The translations under genes and the position numbers were made by a program. A stretch of DNA of 64,000 nucleotides from NCBI GenBank assembly GCA_965279075.1, contig CBDIHI010000007.1, positions 62,001-126,000 of the forward strand, written 5' to 3'. The notes beneath the pieces are model-generated. The model was not told where the DNA came from and did no database searches. It saw nothing but the letters and a program-made list of their open reading frames with translations. This DNA is from SZAS-79 sp965279075 (GTDB lineage: Bacteria; Pseudomonadota; Gammaproteobacteria; Burkholderiales; SG8-39). This document shows positions 62,143 through 64,000 of the stretch, piece after piece; the stretch's first letter is position 1, and each line of letters begins with the position of its first letter.

Positions 62143-62529
62143 ATGCCCTTCCAGCCGATCAACCCCGCGGGCTCGCCGCCCCCGCTGGCACCGTATTCCC
62201 CCGGCGCCAAGGCCGGCAACATCGTCTACGTGGGCGGTACGCTCGCAATGGACGCCGCGGGCAAGACCTACGGCGTCGGCGACGTGCGCGCGCAGACCCG
62301 GCACGTGCTCGAGTCGATCAGGGCCGTGCTGGCCACGGCCGGCGGCACGATGCAGGACATCGCCTTCAACCAGATCTTCCTGAAGGACCTCGCCGACTAC
62401 GCCGCGATGAACGAGGTCTACAAGGAATACTTCCCGAAGAACCCGCCGGCGCGCTATTGCATCCGCGCCGACCTCGTGCGTCCGGACTTCCTCGTCGAGA
62501 TCGCGTCCACCGCGCACCTGGGCGCCTGA
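62143..62529 (+). CDS. RidA/YjgF/Rut-family enamine or imine deaminase
   Basis: 128 residues: PPPLAPYSPGAKAGNIVYVG, GGTLAMDAAGKTYGVGDVRA and RPDFLVEIASTAHLGA, the trimeric RidA fold with the active-site Arg in ARYCIRADLV. Likely deaminates a reactive imine or aminoacrylate intermediate of the aromatic pathway, in the manner of RutC or nitroaromatic-pathway deaminases. CAAGGAGA precedes the start. Confidence 0.9.
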   Translation: MPFQPINPAGSPPPLAPYSPGAKAGNIVYVGGTLAMDAAGKTYGVGDVRAQTRHVLESIRAVLATAGGTMQDIAFNQIFLKDLADYAAMNEVYKEYFPKNPPARYCIRADLVRPDFLVEIASTAHLGA

Positions 62530-62531
62530 CC

Positions 62532-63113
62532 ATGGCCCTGTCCGCCCCGGCGCCGCGCCGGCACCTGCATACCCGCACGATCGAGTGCGAGGGCTTCAAG
62601 CGCGACGACGGCCTGTGGGACATCGAGGCGCGGATCGTCGACAGGAAGACCCACAAGACCGTGGAGCCCTACCGCGGCGAGCGCGCGGCCGGCGCGCACG
62701 TGCACGACATGGTGCTGCGCCTGACGCTCGATCGCGAGATGGTCGTCCGGGACATCGAGGTCACGACCAACGAGGCGCCCTATGAGCCCTGCTTTACGGT
62801 GGCTCCCGCGTACAAGGGCCTCATCGGCGCCAAGGTCGGCGGCGGCTGGCGCAAGGCCGTCAACGAAAACGTCGGCGGCACCAAAGGCTGCACCCACCTG
62901 AAGGAATTGCTGATGCCCGCGGCGACGGTGGCTTTCCAGACCATGGGCAGCTGGCCCACGGACCCGGATGCGCAAGGCGAGGCGAAGCCCGTCGCGCTGC
63001 ACGGGCAGGGCACCAAACGCCCGTACTTCATCGACGGCTGCAAGGCCTGGGCGGCCGACGGCGAGGTCGTGGCGAAGCTCTACCCGGCGCACCACATAAA
63101 GCCAAAGCGCTGA
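62532..63113 (+). CDS. DUF2889-family protein
   Basis: 193 residues: HTRTIECEGFKRDDGLWDIE, ARIVDRKTHKTV, AYKGLIGAKVGGGWRKAVNE and GGTKGCTHLKELLMPAATVA. Matches DUF2889, often found with aromatic catabolism and acyl-CoA ligase genes. It starts 2 bp after ridA. Function unknown; conserved Cys and His in GCTHL might bind metal. Confidence 0.8.
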   Translation: MALSAPAPRRHLHTRTIECEGFKRDDGLWDIEARIVDRKTHKTVEPYRGERAAGAHVHDMVLRLTLDREMVVRDIEVTTNEAPYEPCFTVAPAYKGLIGAKVGGGWRKAVNENVGGTKGCTHLKELLMPAATVAFQTMGSWPTDPDAQGEAKPVALHGQGTKRPYFIDGCKAWAADGEVVAKLYPAHHIKPKR

Positions 63114-63182
63114 CACACCCGGCAGCGGCACCGGCCGCGCCGCCGCTATACTCGCCGCTGCTTTCAAGGAGGGGAGCGAGGC

Positions 63183-64000
63183 ATGGCGGCTGCACTGTAT
63201 TTCGGCGACCTGGTGCGTGGCGGCGGGGAGATCGCCGCGCGCGGCGCGAAGCTGGCCGGCGGGCTGGCGCGGCTGGGCATGAAGGAGGGCGACGTGGTCG
63301 CGCTCCTCCTGAGGAACGACCCGATCTACGCGGACGCAGTGCCGGCCTGCCGCACGGGCGGGTTCTACTACTGCCCGGTCAACTGGCACTTCACGCGCGA
63401 CGAAGCGCTGTTCCTCGTCTCCGACAGCGGCGCGAAAGTGCTGGTCGTCGCGGCCGACCTCTACCCGGCAGTGAAGGACGGGCTTCCCGCCGGCGTGCAG
63501 GTCCTGGTGTCCGGCGCGCTGGGCGGGAGCGCGCCCGCAGGCACGCTGGATTACGAATCCTGGCTTGCCGCGCAGGCGCCCTACGCCGGGCCGGTCGTGT
63601 CGCCGCGCGGGCACCTCGCGTATTCATCGGGCACCACCGGCCGGCCCAAGGGGGTGCTGCGCAAGCCCTGGCCGGTCGCGCAGGCCGCCGAGGCACAGCG
63701 CCGCTCCGACGAACTGTCCGCGCGGTGCTTCGGCGTGATCCCGGGCTGCCGCACGCTGATGCCCGCGCCGCTCTACCACAGCGCCCCGAGCTCGATCATC
63801 CAGTCGACGTTGCGCCTCGGCGAGCGGCTGGTGGTGATGCCGCGCTTCGACGCGGAGGAGACGCTGCGCCTGATCGAACTCCATCGCATCGACCTCGTCT
63901 ACATGGTGCCGACGATGTACGTGCGGATGCTGAAGCTGCCGGAGGCTACGCGCAAGCGCCACGACCTGTCCTCGCTGCGGTTCATCGCCTCGACCGGCTC
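63183..64000 (+). CDS. AMP-binding acyl-CoA ligase (C-terminus beyond window)
   Basis: First 272 residues of an acyl-adenylate-forming enzyme. KEGDVVALLLRNDPIYADAV, the P-loop-like AYSSGTTGRPKGVLRK, and PAPLYHSAPSSIIQSTLRLG are typical of fatty- or aromatic-acid CoA ligases. GGAGGGGAGCGAGGC precedes the ATG. Same strand, 69 bp after the DUF2889 gene, so probably the last visible gene of the aromatic-acid operon. The C-terminal lid domain is outside the window. Confidence 0.9.
   Translation, partial: MAAALYFGDLVRGGGEIAARGAKLAGGLARLGMKEGDVVALLLRNDPIYADAVPACRTGGFYYCPVNWHFTRDEALFLVSDSGAKVLVVAADLYPAVKDGLPAGVQVLVSGALGGSAPAGTLDYESWLAAQAPYAGPVVSPRGHLAYSSGTTGRPKGVLRKPWPVAQAAEAQRRSDELSARCFGVIPGCRTLMPAPLYHSAPSSIIQSTLRLGERLVVMPRFDAEETLRLIELHRIDLVYMVPTMYVRMLKLPEATRKRHDLSSLRFIASTG

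Overview
The window is high-GC bacterial DNA that looks like a betaproteobacterial (Burkholderiales-type) chromosome. This placement rests on the strong G/C third-position bias, the expansion of orphan Bug/TctC solute-binding proteins (six in 64 kb), a PsrA-like fatty-acid regulator next to fadE, MnmC, NnrU, DUF2889 and DUF3293 genes, and proteobacterial parE/parC. I see no rRNA, tRNA, integrase, transposase or CRISPR array. The genus cannot be called from sequence alone.

Layout. 1-1.9 kb: a PsrA-like TetR regulator with its operator, reading into fadE (cut by the window edge). 2.1-7.4 kb: an AT-richer defence island. It encodes a complete ubiquitin-like conjugation set (Ubl of the multiubiquitin family, E2, JAB-E1 fusion, DUF6527), an overlapping AvcD-type anti-phage dCTP deaminase, and a WYL regulator. 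7.4-18.7 kb: housekeeping and metabolism (bioY, an Atm1-type ABC exporter, pbpG, egtD, an IclR regulator divergent from an alpha-hydroxy-acid oxidase, nhaA-mnmC, mmsA), closed by a 50-bp perfect palindrome. 18.8-24.5 kb: sugar-acid and hydroxy-acid catabolism (RraA-like, SMP-30, 2-hydroxyacid dehydrogenase, enolase-superfamily enzyme, TauD-type dioxygenase, M14-like peptidase). 24.6-29.2 kb: parE, an 89-codon unknown, parC. 29.3-31.8 kb: a diguanylate cyclase, NnrU and a cysteine-free glutaredoxin-like protein.

31.8-54.7 kb is an accessory patchwork. Bug proteins, a TPP enzyme, an HD/WYL pair, an AAA ATPase and an MFS pump are interleaved with toxin-antitoxin modules: two AbrB/PIN, MntA/HepT, a broken MntA/HepT, a RelE-type pair, CcdAB and an orphan Xre. 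A lower-GC restriction-modification cassette sits at 44.5-48.3 kb (three small genes, m5C methyltransferase, MvaI/BcnI-type endonuclease, Vsr). TonB, a repeat-containing ankyrin protein and an M81 peptidase follow. 54.8-58.2 kb: a heat-shock operon (sigma-32-like promoter, hsp20, lon, DUF2076). 58.4-64 kb: an aromatic-acid operon (Bug, ring-hydroxylating dioxygenase beta and alpha, Bug, RidA, DUF2889, acyl-CoA ligase cut by the end).

The most notable system is the 2.1-7.4 kb island. Every conjugation gene overlaps or abuts the next, and the nucleotide-depleting deaminase shares a 4-base overlap with the last conjugation gene. This suggests one co-expressed unit combining protein modification with dCTP depletion. 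Other notable non-coding signals are a repeated hairpin leader placed 61-62 nt before two unrelated genes, palindromic operators in front of several toxin-antitoxin operons, and a 4 x 21-bp repeat that multiplies a signal-peptidase-like motif.
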